Origin: Variovorax sp. EL159
Lineage (GTDB): Bacteria > Pseudomonadota > Gammaproteobacteria > Burkholderiales > Burkholderiaceae_C
DNA length: 64,000 nt
Assembly: GCF_900100965.1 (NCBI RefSeq)
Contig: NZ_FMUJ01000005.1
Location: 434,001 to 498,000 of the forward strand
Direction of reading: 5' to 3'
The position numbers and the translations under genes are program-made. The notes beneath the pieces were generated by a model. The model did not search any database. It saw only the letters and a list, made by a program, of their open reading frames with translations, and was not told the DNA's origin. Positions 8,869 through 17,611 of this stretch are shown piece by piece (within the stretch, counting starts at the first letter, position 1; each line of letters opens with the position of its first letter).

Positions 8869-9858
8869 TCAGGCGTTGAAGTACCAGCGGATCGAGTGAA
8901 AGAAGATGGGCGCCGCGAAGCACAGCGCATCGACGCGATCGAGCAGGCCGTTGGCGCCGGTCACGCCCACGCCCTTCTTGCCCCAGTTGGGAATGCCCCG
9001 GTCGCGCTTGAGCGCCTTCATCACCAGGTGGCCCATCGAGCCCGCGATGCAGGCGATGACCGACACCGCAAGCGCCTGCCCGAACTTGAAGGGCGTGATG
9101 AACGAGAACAGCGCGCCCACCAGGCTGGCCACCACGATGCCGATACCCCAACTGGTCCAGTTGAAGCTGCGGCTCACGTTGGGCGCGAAGGGCGTGCGCT
9201 GCGTGCGGCGCGAGATCAGGTGCTGCACCAGCACCGAGGTCTGCACCACGAACACCAGGAAGAACACGAGGAAGGCGCTCTTGCCCTCGTAGCCCGGGAA
9301 GCTCAGCAACAGCAGCGCCGGCACGTGGCTCATGCCGTAGACGCAGACCATGATGCCCCACTGCAGCTTGGCGTTGCGCTCGAGGAACTGGCTCGGGTCG
9401 TTGGCCAGCGCACTCGCCACCGGTATCGCAAGGAACACGTAGACCGGAATGAACACGGTGAAGAGGTCGAAGCGCGCCGTGGCCACCAACCAGAACTGGA
9501 TCGGCAGCACCACGAAGAAGGCCAGGATCAGGCTGCGGTGGTCGCCGCGCCGCGTGGGCGAGAGCGTGATGAACTCGCGCAGCGCAAAGAACGAGATCAA
9601 CGCGAACAGCACGGTGGCGACCGTTTCGCCGAGCGCCCAGCCGATCCAGAAGATCACCACCATGAACCAGGTGGTGCCCAGCAGTGCGCGAAAGTGCGCC
9701 AGCTCGGCTTGCCACGCGGCGTCGTGCACCGGATTGCGGCGCTCCCTGAAGGTCAGGAAAAAGGCGGTGGCGCTCACGATCGCGAGCACGCCGAAGACAA
9801 TGAGGAAAAGCGCCGCGACCTGCTGGGTCGGGCTGAGGTTGCGCAGGAACTGGTTCAT
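8869..9858 (-). CDS. CdsA-family phosphatidate cytidylyltransferase
   Basis: Integral membrane enzyme of the CTP:phosphatidate cytidylyltransferase family, which makes CDP-diacylglycerol. 329 aa with about eight hydrophobic segments. The C-terminal signature is present as MKALKRDRGIPNWG then TGANGLLDRVDAL, equal to the KRxxxxKD and GGxxDRxD blocks with two substitutions. It lies next to a PlsC-like acyltransferase and away from the usual uppS-dxr context of the main cdsA, so it is probably a second paralogue. Gap to the acyltransferase is 1 base. Confidence 0.85.
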   Translation of the reverse strand: MNQFLRNLSPTQQVAALFLIVFGVLAIVSATAFFLTFRERRNPVHDAAWQAELAHFRALLGTTWFMVVIFWIGWALGETVATVLFALISFFALREFITLSPTRRGDHRSLILAFFVVLPIQFWLVATARFDLFTVFIPVYVFLAIPVASALANDPSQFLERNAKLQWGIMVCVYGMSHVPALLLLSFPGYEGKSAFLVFFLVFVVQTSVLVQHLISRRTQRTPFAPNVSRSFNWTSWGIGIVVASLVGALFSFITPFKFGQALAVSVIACIAGSMGHLVMKALKRDRGIPNWGKKGVGVTGANGLLDRVDALCFAAPIFFHSIRWYFNA

Positions 9859-9859
9859 G

Positions 9860-10759
9860 TCAGACGTCGCGCAGGGCGATCACGGCGGCACGCGCGCGGT
9901 CGAGGAAGGGGCGGCGCTCTTCGCCTTCTTCGACGCGGATCGGTGCGCCGAAGGTCACCGAGCAGAGGATGGGCACGGGCACGATCTCGCCCTTGGGCAT
10001 GACGCGCTGCACGTTGTCGATCCACGCCGGCACCAACACCACCTCGGGGAACATCGTCGCCAGTGCATAGAGGCCCGACTTGAACTTCTGCGGCTCGCCG
10101 GTGTGGCCGCGCGTGCCTTCGGGAAAGATGATGATCGAGTCGCCGCTGCGCAGCGCTTCGATGAGCGGGGCCAAGGGGTCGGCGGCGGGTGGCGCGTCGG
10201 CCGCTGGCGGTTCCGGCTCGGCTGCCACAGGGGGCGATAGCTCAGGCGCGGGCGGAGGTGGCGGCGGCGCAGGAAGATCGAGCTGCCCCTGCACTTCGTT
10301 CATGACTTCGACCGAGGTGTCGGCGAAGGGCAGCGACATCGGAAGCAGCGGCTCCATCGAAGGCTCGATGCGCTCGGCCGGCGGTGTCACCGCAGCGCGC
10401 GGTGCGGGCGGTGGTGGAGCTTCGGCCTCAACCGGCGCGGCGGCGGGTGCCGCGGGCGCAGTTGGCGTGGCCGGGGCGGTCGCCGCGCGCTCCACATACA
10501 CCGCGTTGAACACCTCGGTCGTGATCCAGCGCTTGACCGGCGTGTTGGCCCAGTAGTCGCGTGCCGCAATCGGCCGCGTGATGCTGCGCAGTTCCTCGGG
10601 CAGGGCCGCCCAGATCATCACGAGGTCGGCGTGGCTCTGGTGGTTGGCGAAATAGATGCGTTGCTCGGCCTTCGGCGGACAACCGTACCAGCGCGCCTGA
10701 GCGCCTGTCAGCAACCGGACGATTCCCAACAACAACCAACCTGTGAGCTTTGCCAGCAT
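9860..10759 (-). CDS. PlsC-like 1-acylglycerol-3-phosphate acyltransferase with a proline/alanine-rich insert
   Basis: Membrane-associated lipid acyltransferase, 299 aa from the ATG at 10759. It has the acceptor motif NHQSHAD (residues 39-45, the HX4D box) and the FPEGTR block (212-217). Between them, at about 91-196, lies an insert of roughly 100 residues, nearly all Pro, Ala and Glu in low-complexity runs, which ordinary PlsC proteins lack. The reading frame stays open and codons are normal, so this is not an assembly break. It is paired with the CdsA-like gene, fitting phosphatidate then CDP-diacylglycerol synthesis. The exact acyl acceptor is inferred. Confidence 0.82.
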   Translation of the reverse strand: MLAKLTGWLLLGIVRLLTGAQARWYGCPPKAEQRIYFANHQSHADLVMIWAALPEELRSITRPIAARDYWANTPVKRWITTEVFNAVYVERAATAPATPTAPAAPAAAPVEAEAPPPPAPRAAVTPPAERIEPSMEPLLPMSLPFADTSVEVMNEVQGQLDLPAPPPPPPAPELSPPVAAEPEPPAADAPPAADPLAPLIEALRSGDSIIIFPEGTRGHTGEPQKFKSGLYALATMFPEVVLVPAWIDNVQRVMPKGEIVPVPILCSVTFGAPIRVEEGEERRPFLDRARAAVIALRDV

Positions 10760-10780
10760 ATGGGCGCGATGATACGGGCC

Positions 10781-11185
10781 ATGCGATGGCGTTTCGATCC
10801 TCTTTCTCTGGCGTGGGCGGTGGCCCTCTTTTTCGTGCTCGTGCTGCTGGCCACCGTCGGCGCACGCTGGGGCTGGGTGCGCAGCTTCTTCGGCGACGTG
10901 CTGGCCGTGGTGTGGGTGTACTTCGTCTTCAAGACGGTCATCGGCACACGCGTGTTGCCGCTGGCGCTGGCCGCGCTGGGCGTGGGCCTGGCGGTCGAGC
11001 TGGGGCAGTACCTGGCATCGGCGTGGCACCTGCACATTCCGAACCGCGCCTTGCGCATCGTGCTCGGCAGCACCGCCGACTGGTGGGACGTGCTGGCCTA
11101 TGTGATCGGCTTTGCCGGCGTGCTGGCCATCGAAGGCCTGCGCGGTGCCTTCAGGGCAGCTCGGCCGCGGGCATCCGCGCCATGA
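10781..11185 (+). CDS. DUF2809-type small integral membrane protein
   Basis: About 134 aa from the ATG at 10781; an ATG at 10769 is an alternative. Four hydrophobic segments surround a conserved core: RSFFGDVLAVVWVYF near 30, then ELGQY and RIVLGSTADWWDVLAYVIG. That pattern is the DUF2809 family, whose function is unknown. It is divergent from the acyltransferase gene (21-base gap) and its 3' end overlaps the convergent mtgA by 35 bases. Confidence 0.75.
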   Translation: MRWRFDPLSLAWAVALFFVLVLLATVGARWGWVRSFFGDVLAVVWVYFVFKTVIGTRVLPLALAALGVGLAVELGQYLASAWHLHIPNRALRIVLGSTADWWDVLAYVIGFAGVLAIEGLRGAFRAARPRASAP

Positions 11186-11894
11186 CCGTCGACGCCCGGT
11201 TGCTGAGGTAGGGCGAGCCGGGCCGGCGCTCGAAGAACTTGGGGCTCGGCAGCATCACCGCGAGGCGCGCGGCCTCGTTGGCGCTCAGGCGCGATGCCGG
11301 CTTCTTGAAGTAGTACTGCGACGCCGCCTCGGCGCCGAACACGCCTTCGCCCCATTCGACGTTGTTCAGGTACAGCTCGAGGATGCGCCGCTTGTCCAGC
11401 AGCACTTCGAGCAGCGTGGCGAGCACCAGCTCCTGGCCCTTGCGCAGCATGGTGCGCTCACCCGACAGCAGCAGGTTCTTGGCGAGCTGCTGCGTGATGG
11501 TCGAGCCGCCGCGCAGCCGCACGGGCTGCACCGGCTTGCCGCGCGCCACGGCCCGCGCCGTGCGCTTGGCGGCCAGCTCTTCGGCCTTGGCGTTGCGCTG
11601 GCGCGCGCGTTCGATGGCTTCCCACTCCACGCCGTTGTGGTCAACGAAGCCGGCGTCCTCGCTCGCGATGACGGCGCGCTTGAGCGTGTCGTTGATCTGC
11701 CCGTACGGCACCCACTGCTGCCGCCATCCACCATCCGTGCCTTGGTGAACGGCGATTTGCCAGGCCTCGGAGCGCTGGAAGGCCGTGCTCGTCGGATCGA
11801 TCACCGCCATCGTCGCGATGCGGACCACGAAGAACAGTTCGAGTGCCACGCCCGCCACCACGAGGCAGGCGATCAGGCGCAGCACGGTTTTCAT
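11151..11894 (-). CDS. mtgA: Monofunctional peptidoglycan glycosyltransferase
   Basis: GT51 enzyme that polymerises lipid II into glycan strands at the outer face of the inner membrane. 247 aa, with one N-terminal membrane anchor (about 5-27). Catalytic Glu lies in VIASEDAGFVDHNG near 80; the other GT51 blocks are RGGSTITQQLAKNLLL near 130 and KRRILELYLNNVEWG. No transpeptidase domain follows, which separates it from class A PBPs. ATGA overlap with aroE (11891-11894) indicates translational coupling. Confidence 0.93.
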   Translation of the reverse strand: MKTVLRLIACLVVAGVALELFFVVRIATMAVIDPTSTAFQRSEAWQIAVHQGTDGGWRQQWVPYGQINDTLKRAVIASEDAGFVDHNGVEWEAIERARQRNAKAEELAAKRTARAVARGKPVQPVRLRGGSTITQQLAKNLLLSGERTMLRKGQELVLATLLEVLLDKRRILELYLNNVEWGEGVFGAEAASQYYFKKPASRLSANEAARLAVMLPSPKFFERRPGSPYLSNRASTVMARMPAAELP

Positions 11895-12739
11895 TTCAGT
11901 TCGGTGCGCAGCTCGGCCAGCACTTGCGCGGACGGCGGACGCACGCCACGCCAGATCGCGAACGATTCGGCTGCCTGCTCGACCAGCATGCCGAGCCCGT
12001 CGCGCGCGATGGCGCCATGCGCTTCGGCCCAGGCCATGAAGCCGGCGGCGGCGGGGCCATACATCATGTCGACCGCGAGCCCGCCGGCACGCAGCACCGA
12101 CGCGCTCACCGGCACCGCGTCGCCCGCGAGGCTGGAGGCGGTGGCGTTGACCACGACGTCGAAAGCGCCTGGCACTTCGTCGAGCGCCCAGGCTTCGAGC
12201 GAGGCGCCGTGGCGCAGTGCGAGCGCCGCGTGGCGGCGGACCACGGCCACCGCCTTGTCGACGGTGCGGTTGGCCACCACGATGCGCGCGGCACCCGCGT
12301 CGAGCAACGGGCCAAGCACGCCGGCGGCAGCGCCACCCGCACCGATGAGCAGCAGCTCTTTGCCGGCCAGCGGCACGCCCGCGTTGCGCACGATGTCGTT
12401 GACCAGGCCGATGCCGTCGGTGTTGTCCGCGTGGATGCTGCCGTCGGCATCGAAGCGCAGCGTGTTGACCGCCTGCGCGAGCAAGGCGCGCTCGCTCGTG
12501 TGCTGCGCCAGTGCGGCGGCTTCGAATTTGAAAGGCACGGTGATGTTGCAGCCGCGTGCCGCGTCGCCGCGTTCGGCGGCCTCGCGCCGGAAGCTCGCGA
12601 TGCCCTCGGCAAAGGCGCCGAGCGGAATCAGGCGGCGGCCGTAGTCCATCTGCTGGCCGCTCAGCTCGGCAAAGCGGGCGTGGATGCGGGGCGAGCGGCT
12701 GTGCTCGACGGGGTTGCCCATTACGCAGTACAGGTCCAT
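11891..12739 (-). CDS. aroE: Shikimate dehydrogenase
   Basis: NADPH-dependent reduction of 3-dehydroshikimate to shikimate. 282 aa. The substrate site appears as GNPVEHSRSPRIHARF near residue 8 and the conserved Lys/Asn/Asp set lies in NITVPFKFEAA and NTDG. The nucleotide-binding glycine loop is LLIGAGGAAAGVLGPL near 129. It sits in a minus-strand run: RNB gene, TonB gene, aroE, mtgA. Confidence 0.94.
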   Translation of the reverse strand: MDLYCVMGNPVEHSRSPRIHARFAELSGQQMDYGRRLIPLGAFAEGIASFRREAAERGDAARGCNITVPFKFEAAALAQHTSERALLAQAVNTLRFDADGSIHADNTDGIGLVNDIVRNAGVPLAGKELLLIGAGGAAAGVLGPLLDAGAARIVVANRTVDKAVAVVRRHAALALRHGASLEAWALDEVPGAFDVVVNATASSLAGDAVPVSASVLRAGGLAVDMMYGPAAAGFMAWAEAHGAIARDGLGMLVEQAAESFAIWRGVRPPSAQVLAELRTELK

Positions 12740-12775
12740 GGCGCCTTGCTTTCTTGGCTGCTGGCTACTTGCTTG

Positions 12776-13627
12776 CTACTGCGACGAGAGTTCGATGGTC
12801 TCGTCGCGCGTGAACTTGAAGCGCGACTGCAGCACGATCTGGTCGGTCTGCTTGCGCATCGCATCGGTGAACTTGCCGAAGCTGCCGATGCTGCGGACGA
12901 TGGCCTGCGCGCGGCGGTCGAGCGTCACGTCGCCCGAGCTTTCGTCGACGACGGTGTCGAGCACCTTGCCGTCGTTGTTGATGGTGATGGTCATCTTCAG
13001 CTCGCCATAGAGCTTCTTGCCGGCCGCGGTGGGGAAGTTCTCTGTGCCGCGCACTTCGATGCGGCGGCGCAGCGTGTCGACGTAGATCGCGTAGGCGGCC
13101 TCGCGCGTCGACGGGCTCAGGTAGCGCTTCTTGGGGCGCGCGTTTTCTTCGTTCACGCGGCGCTCGATCTCGGCCAGCAGCTCGACCATCTGGCGGCGCT
13201 TTTCTTCGCGCGCGACGGCTTCGGTCGGGTCGCCCGCGACGCGCGGATCGGGCACGGGCATCGCGGCCAGGTCGCGCTTGAGCTGCGCGAGCATCTGCAT
13301 CTGCTGGGCCTGCAGGGCCTCGACCTGGCGGCGCGAGTCTTCGAACGAATCGCCGACGGAGGTGAAGCTCGACGGCGGCAGCGGGCTGGTGGCGCGGCCT
13401 TTGTCGAGGTCGCCGCCGCCCGCGAGCGAGGTCTGCGCCATCACCTTCGTGCCGGGGTCCGGCTTGTCGTTGGTCTTGCTGTTGACCAGGATCACTTCGA
13501 GCGGGGTTTCGCTGAAGACCCGGTTGAACGACTCGGGATCGACGAAGCGCACCGCCAGCAACGCGGCGTGCGCAATGACCGACACGCCCAGTGCAATCTG
13601 CAGCGTGCTGAGGTCCTTGAAGTTCAT
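12776..13627 (-). CDS. TonB-family energy transducer protein
   Basis: 283 aa. One N-terminal membrane anchor (about 8-27, TLQIALGVSVIAHAALLAVRF), a long charged, Gln/Arg-rich middle likely to form a coiled coil in the periplasm (about 90-170), and a C-terminal TonB-like domain (about 180-280) with YVDTLRRRIEVRGTENFP and a VVDESSG turn. Such proteins usually span the periplasm, but partner ExbBD genes are absent here, so its receptor is unknown. It lies between the RNB gene and aroE on the same strand. Confidence 0.82.
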   Translation of the reverse strand: MNFKDLSTLQIALGVSVIAHAALLAVRFVDPESFNRVFSETPLEVILVNSKTNDKPDPGTKVMAQTSLAGGGDLDKGRATSPLPPSSFTSVGDSFEDSRRQVEALQAQQMQMLAQLKRDLAAMPVPDPRVAGDPTEAVAREEKRRQMVELLAEIERRVNEENARPKKRYLSPSTREAAYAIYVDTLRRRIEVRGTENFPTAAGKKLYGELKMTITINNDGKVLDTVVDESSGDVTLDRRAQAIVRSIGSFGKFTDAMRKQTDQIVLQSRFKFTRDETIELSSQ

Positions 13628-13676
13628 TCTCGAAACTCCTCCAGGGGCCGCATTTCTTCGGACGATTCGCCGAAGT

Positions 13677-15746
13677 TCATGCGGGCGTATTTTCGGGCGC
13701 GGCCTCGCTGTCGGTCAGGTCGACGGCAATGGCGATGGGCCCTGCAACCACTTCTTCTTCGTCTTCACCGCTGTCGTCTGCGGCAGCACCATCCGCATCG
13801 GTCTTCGGCGTGTCGAGGCGTTCGAGCACGGTGCCGCTGACGTCGAGCGCGATCTCGTCAATTTCGCCGAGCTTCACGCGCAGCCGCGCGCCGCGTTCCT
13901 GCTGGCCGGCCACCGGGAACACCAGCGGCAGCGTGTCGGCACGCACCAGCGCGCCGTTGGGAATGTCCTTGATGACCGTGGCTTCGAGCTCGGTGATGCC
14001 CTGCTGCTGCAGGTACTTGAGCGTCCAGAAGCGTTCCATGCCGCCCTGGTAGCCGTTGTACGTTGCGTAGGCGGCGTCGAAGCCCGAGAGGATCGAGAAC
14101 AGGTCGGCGTCCTTCGGCTTGAAGGGCGCGGCCAGCGCGGCGGTCTTGCCGTGGCGTGCGGCCGCGATGATCTGCCACTGGTTCACGAGGTCGGTGTAGC
14201 GGCGCAGCGGCGAGGTGCTCCACGCATAGCTCTTCACGCCCAGGCCCGCGTGCGGCAGCGCGCGCGTGCCCATGCGCACCTTGATGCCGGGCGCCAGGCT
14301 CGCCTGGCTGCGGTAGAGCCCGGGCACGCCGAGTTCGCCGAGCCAGCCGCCCCAGCTGCTGTTGGCCAGGATCATGGCCTCGGACACGATCAGGTCGAGC
14401 GGCGCGCCACGCTGGCGCGTGCTGATCTGCACCTGCTAGTTGCCGGTGGGTTCGTTGCCGTCGTTGCCGACGAGGCGGAAGTTGTAGTCGGGCCGGTTGA
14501 AGTTCTCGGGCTTGCCGCGCACCACCTCGCGCTGCGCCTTCAGCTGCTTGGCGAGGCGGAACAGGAAGGAGAGCGGGGCGCGCAAGTTCGCGGCGGCCTC
14601 GGGCGTGTTGTCGCTGGTGACCGACGCGTCTTCGAGCCAGGGCTGCGTGACGACAGCGTCGAGCTGGTCGTGCCGCAGGTTGGCGACGATGGGCACGCGT
14701 TCGAGCTTGGTTTCGGTGCCTTGCAGTTCCAGCGTGGCTTCATCGAAGCGCGCGTAGAGCGACACGGCCGGGCGGTCAGCGCCTTCGAGCAGCGTGTAGG
14801 TGTTGACCACTTCGTCGGGCAGCATCGTGATCTTGTAGCCCGGCATGTAGACCGTCGACATGCGCGCACGCGCCACGTTGTCGATGGCGCTGCCCGGCGT
14901 GAGCGCCAGGGCCGGTGCCGCGATGTGGATGCCGACGGTGACGGTACCGCTGCCCAGGCCCTGCACCGACAAGGCATCGTCGATTTCGGTGGTCTGCGAA
15001 TCGTCGATCGAGAAGGCCTCGACGCCGGTAGCCACGGGCAGGTCGTCGGCAATGGCCGGTGCCGCGAGCGCGGGGAAGCCGGTGCCCTTGGGGAAGTTCT
15101 CGAACAGGAAGCGCCGCCAGTGGAACTGGTAGGGCGAATCGATGGCGCCGGCGCGTTCGAGCAGGTCGAGCGGCGGGCGCTGCGTGGCGCGCGCGGCGTC
15201 GACCACGGCCTTGTATTCGGGCGCGTTCTTGTCGGGCTTGAACAGGATCTTGTAGAGCTGTTCGCGGATCGGCGGCGGGCACACGCCCTCGGCCAGTTGC
15301 CCGGCCCATTCGACGATTTGCGCCTGGATGACTTTCTTCTTCTCGATGGCGGCCAGCGCCTGTTGCACGATCTCGGCCGGCGCCTTCTTGAAGCGCCCCT
15401 TGCCCGCGCGGCGGAAGTAGTGCGGGGCCTCGAACAGCGCGAACAGCGCGGCGGCCTGCTGCGCCAGCGAGGGCTTGTCGCTGAAATAGTCGGCGGCCAG
15501 GTCGGCAAAGCCGAACTCGCCCTCGGCAGCGAACTCCCAGGCGAGGTCCAGGTCCATGGCGGCGGCGAGCGTGCGCGCCTCGGCGATCAACTCGGCAGGC
15601 GACGGTTTCTCGAAACGCAGAACGATGTTGGCGCCCTTGACCTTGACGCGCTTTCCGGTGTCGAGCTCGACCTGTGCCGATGCTTCGGCCTCCGACAGCA
15701 CGCGGCCGCCGAGGTACTTGCCGGCTTCTTCAAACAATACAAACAT
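13677..15746 (-). pseudogene. RNB-domain 3'-5' exoribonuclease interrupted by an in-frame TAG
   Basis: RNase II/R-family gene of 690 codons in one frame with a single TAG at codon 437 (14438-14436). The first part (436 codons) carries the RNB catalytic acidic motif IDDSQTTEIDDAL (247-259). The second part resumes in the same frame one codon later (QVQISTRQRGAP) and carries SPLRRYTDLVNQW, the conserved Arg segment, plus the C-terminal RNA-binding part. A GAG to TAG change at one base would explain it. A GTG at 14432 could restart, but no ribosome-binding site precedes it. Either a nonsense mutation, a sequencing error, or suppression; the truncated product would lack half the catalytic domain. 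Confidence 0.8.
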
Positions 15747-15811
15747 GGGCCGGATTGTCCCATGCTGAACCCGCCGGACTTCCGCGTCGGGCGTTCCCGG
15801 CGAGGGTGGGG

Positions 15812-16405
15812 CTATACCGGGTTGATGAAGGCCATCACGTCGTCGAGATGCGCCTTCTCGAAATCGGACAGCGCGTGGTCGCTGCCTTCGAGCAGCTTGA
15901 TGTTGCTGTCGGGGTAGCGCGCCGACATCTCGTGCCAGTCGAGTGCCTCGTCGCCCTTGGCGATGATGGCGAAGACGCGCTCGGGCCGCGTGAGCTGGCC
16001 GACTTCCATGGCGCGCAGCTCATGGATGTACTCGGGGCGGAAATAGAAATGCTCGGCCGGGTCGTGCCAGACGGTCTGGTCGCCGATGTAGCGCGTGAGG
16101 TCGCGCGCAGGGTAGACGGCAGGGTTGAGAAGTACCGCGCGGCAGCGCGTCATGCCGGCCACGTAGGTGGCATAGAAGCCGCCCAGCGACGAGCCGACCA
16201 CGGCCATCGACTTGCGCGGCCAGTCCGCGATGCCCTTCATCACCATGTCGATGGCGTCGTGCGGCGAAGGCGGCAGTTGCGGACACCACCACTGCAGGTT
16301 CGGGTGGCGCCGCGCCACCCGGTCCGCGACGAGCCGTGCCTTGGTCGAACGAGGCGAAGAGCGAAAGCCGTGCAGGTACAACAGGTGGGTGGTTTGCGGA
16401 TCCAT
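15812..16405 (-). CDS. YqiA/YcfP-type alpha/beta-hydrolase esterase
   Basis: 197 aa from the ATG at 16405 (MDPQTTHLLYLHGFRSSP). LLYLHGF forms the oxyanion region, the nucleophile Ser lies in VGSSLGGFYA near 94, and the catalytic His is probably in EGSDHALSDFE near 180 with Asp in IAKGDEALDW. This matches the UPF0227/YqiA esterase family, cytosolic and of unknown natural substrate. An ATG at 16468 is possible but less family-like. A structured candidate RNA lies upstream on the same strand. Confidence 0.85.
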   Translation of the reverse strand: MDPQTTHLLYLHGFRSSPRSTKARLVADRVARRHPNLQWWCPQLPPSPHDAIDMVMKGIADWPRKSMAVVGSSLGGFYATYVAGMTRCRAVLLNPAVYPARDLTRYIGDQTVWHDPAEHFYFRPEYIHELRAMEVGQLTRPERVFAIIAKGDEALDWHEMSARYPDSNIKLLEGSDHALSDFEKAHLDDVMAFINPV

Positions 16406-16502
16406 GCGGGAGGAAAACTGAGGGTGCGGACGTTGCACCCCGCTTGCCGGGACCAGGTAATTTTGCATGAGGTCTGTGCGCGCGAGGCTGTTTCCAACGT
16501 AC

Positions 16503-16611
16503 AAAACCCCGCAGTGCGGGGTCTCTCGGGAAGCCGATAGCTTACCGAGACTTGGGGGGCGGAGGGCACCTTGTTGGCCTCGATCCGGGGCAGGCCGCAT
16601 GCCTTGTGCCC
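16503..16611 (-). ncRNA. Candidate small structured RNA with own terminator
   Basis: Within a 453-base gap lacking genes. On the - strand: a -35 like TTTACA (16645-16640), a -10 like AATACT (16620-16615), then three possible stems: GGGCAC (16611-16606) with GTGCCC (16569-16564); TCTCGG with CCGAGA (16551-16525, inner AGC/GCT); and ACCCCGCA-C-TGCGGGGT followed by TTTTGT (about 16523-16502), an intrinsic terminator on this strand. About 105 nt. It could be a free sRNA or a leader attenuator of the esterase about 100 bases downstream. No known RNA family was recognised. Confidence 0.4.
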
Positions 16612-16858
16612 GAAAGTATTCAAGGTGCAATTTCCGCGATGTAAATGGCCTACGTTCAGGTTACTGAAGCCCGCGTCGGCGCTGGCGCCTTGCGAGGGCA
16701 GGGGCAGCGTGAAGGTCGACACGCCGTCGCACCGGGGGAATCCATGTTCATTCAGAAAGGCGGCGCAAGTGTCGCGGTGCGCCATGCCGGGCGCATCCCA
16801 TGAACTGGGTAGGCGCCGGGAGGGGTTTGGCCGTGCGTCGCGGCTTATGCTCCGGACC

Positions 16859-17605
16859 ATGAATATCGAGGCCCAGAACGACGACGGAATGCCACGCCAG
16901 TGGGGTGTGCTCGTCGTCGAAGACGACAGTCGCGCACGCGCCTTTTTCGAGGCCAGCGTGCAGCGCAGCCCGCGCCTGTTCTGGCTCGGCAGCGCGGGCA
17001 CGGTGCAGGAGGCGCTGGCCTGGCTGGCCAACACCGTCACGATTCCCGATGTGCTGCTGGTCGACCTGGGCATGCCCGACGGCACGGGGCTCGACGTGAT
17101 CCGCGACGCGGTCGCCCGCTTTCCGGGTTGCGAGCCGCTGGTGGTGTCGGTCTTCGGCGACGAAGAGAACGTGCTCGCCAGCATCGAGGCCGGCGCCGTG
17201 GGCTACATCCACAAGGACGCGGCGCCCGAAGACATCGCGCAGACCATCGTCGAGATGAAAGCCGGTGCCTCGCCGATCTCGCCCATGATCGCGCGGCGGG
17301 TGCTGGCGAAGTACCGCAGCCTGCAATCGGCGGCGATGCCGGGAGGCGTTGCCGCCGCACCGGGCGCAGCACCCGAGGCTGCAGCCGAGGAAGCCGATCG
17401 CGGCCTGCTGTCGGCACGCGAGCACGAGGTGCTGACGCTGATCGCCCGGGGCTTCTCGTACGCGGAGATCGCGCGGCTCAAGGGCCTGAGCGTGCACACG
17501 GTGCAGACCCACATCAAGAACCTCTACGGGAAACTCGCCGTGCATTCCAAGAGCGAGGCGGTTTTCGAGGCGACGCGTCTCGGCCTGCTGTCTCATCCGG
17601 GCTGA
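16859..17605 (+). CDS. NarL/LuxR-type response regulator
   Basis: 248 aa. The receiver domain (about 14-135) has the acidic pair EDD at 21-23, phospho-acceptor D69 in LLVDLGMPDG, and Lys at 119 in IHKDAAP. An Ala/Pro-rich linker (about 157-180) leads to a LuxR-type helix-turn-helix at 183-245 (LLSAREHEVLTLIARG then YAEIARLKGLSVHTVQTHI). It lies 6 bases before its partner kinase gene. The regulated genes are not evident here. Confidence 0.9.
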   Translation: MNIEAQNDDGMPRQWGVLVVEDDSRARAFFEASVQRSPRLFWLGSAGTVQEALAWLANTVTIPDVLLVDLGMPDGTGLDVIRDAVARFPGCEPLVVSVFGDEENVLASIEAGAVGYIHKDAAPEDIAQTIVEMKAGASPISPMIARRVLAKYRSLQSAAMPGGVAAAPGAAPEAAAEEADRGLLSAREHEVLTLIARGFSYAEIARLKGLSVHTVQTHIKNLYGKLAVHSKSEAVFEATRLGLLSHPG

Positions 17606-17611
17606 GCACGG

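Noticed and set aside
11843..13840. 665-codon open frame on + opposite aroE and the TonB gene
   Set aside because: Antisense shadow covering two real genes, with no recognisable domain.
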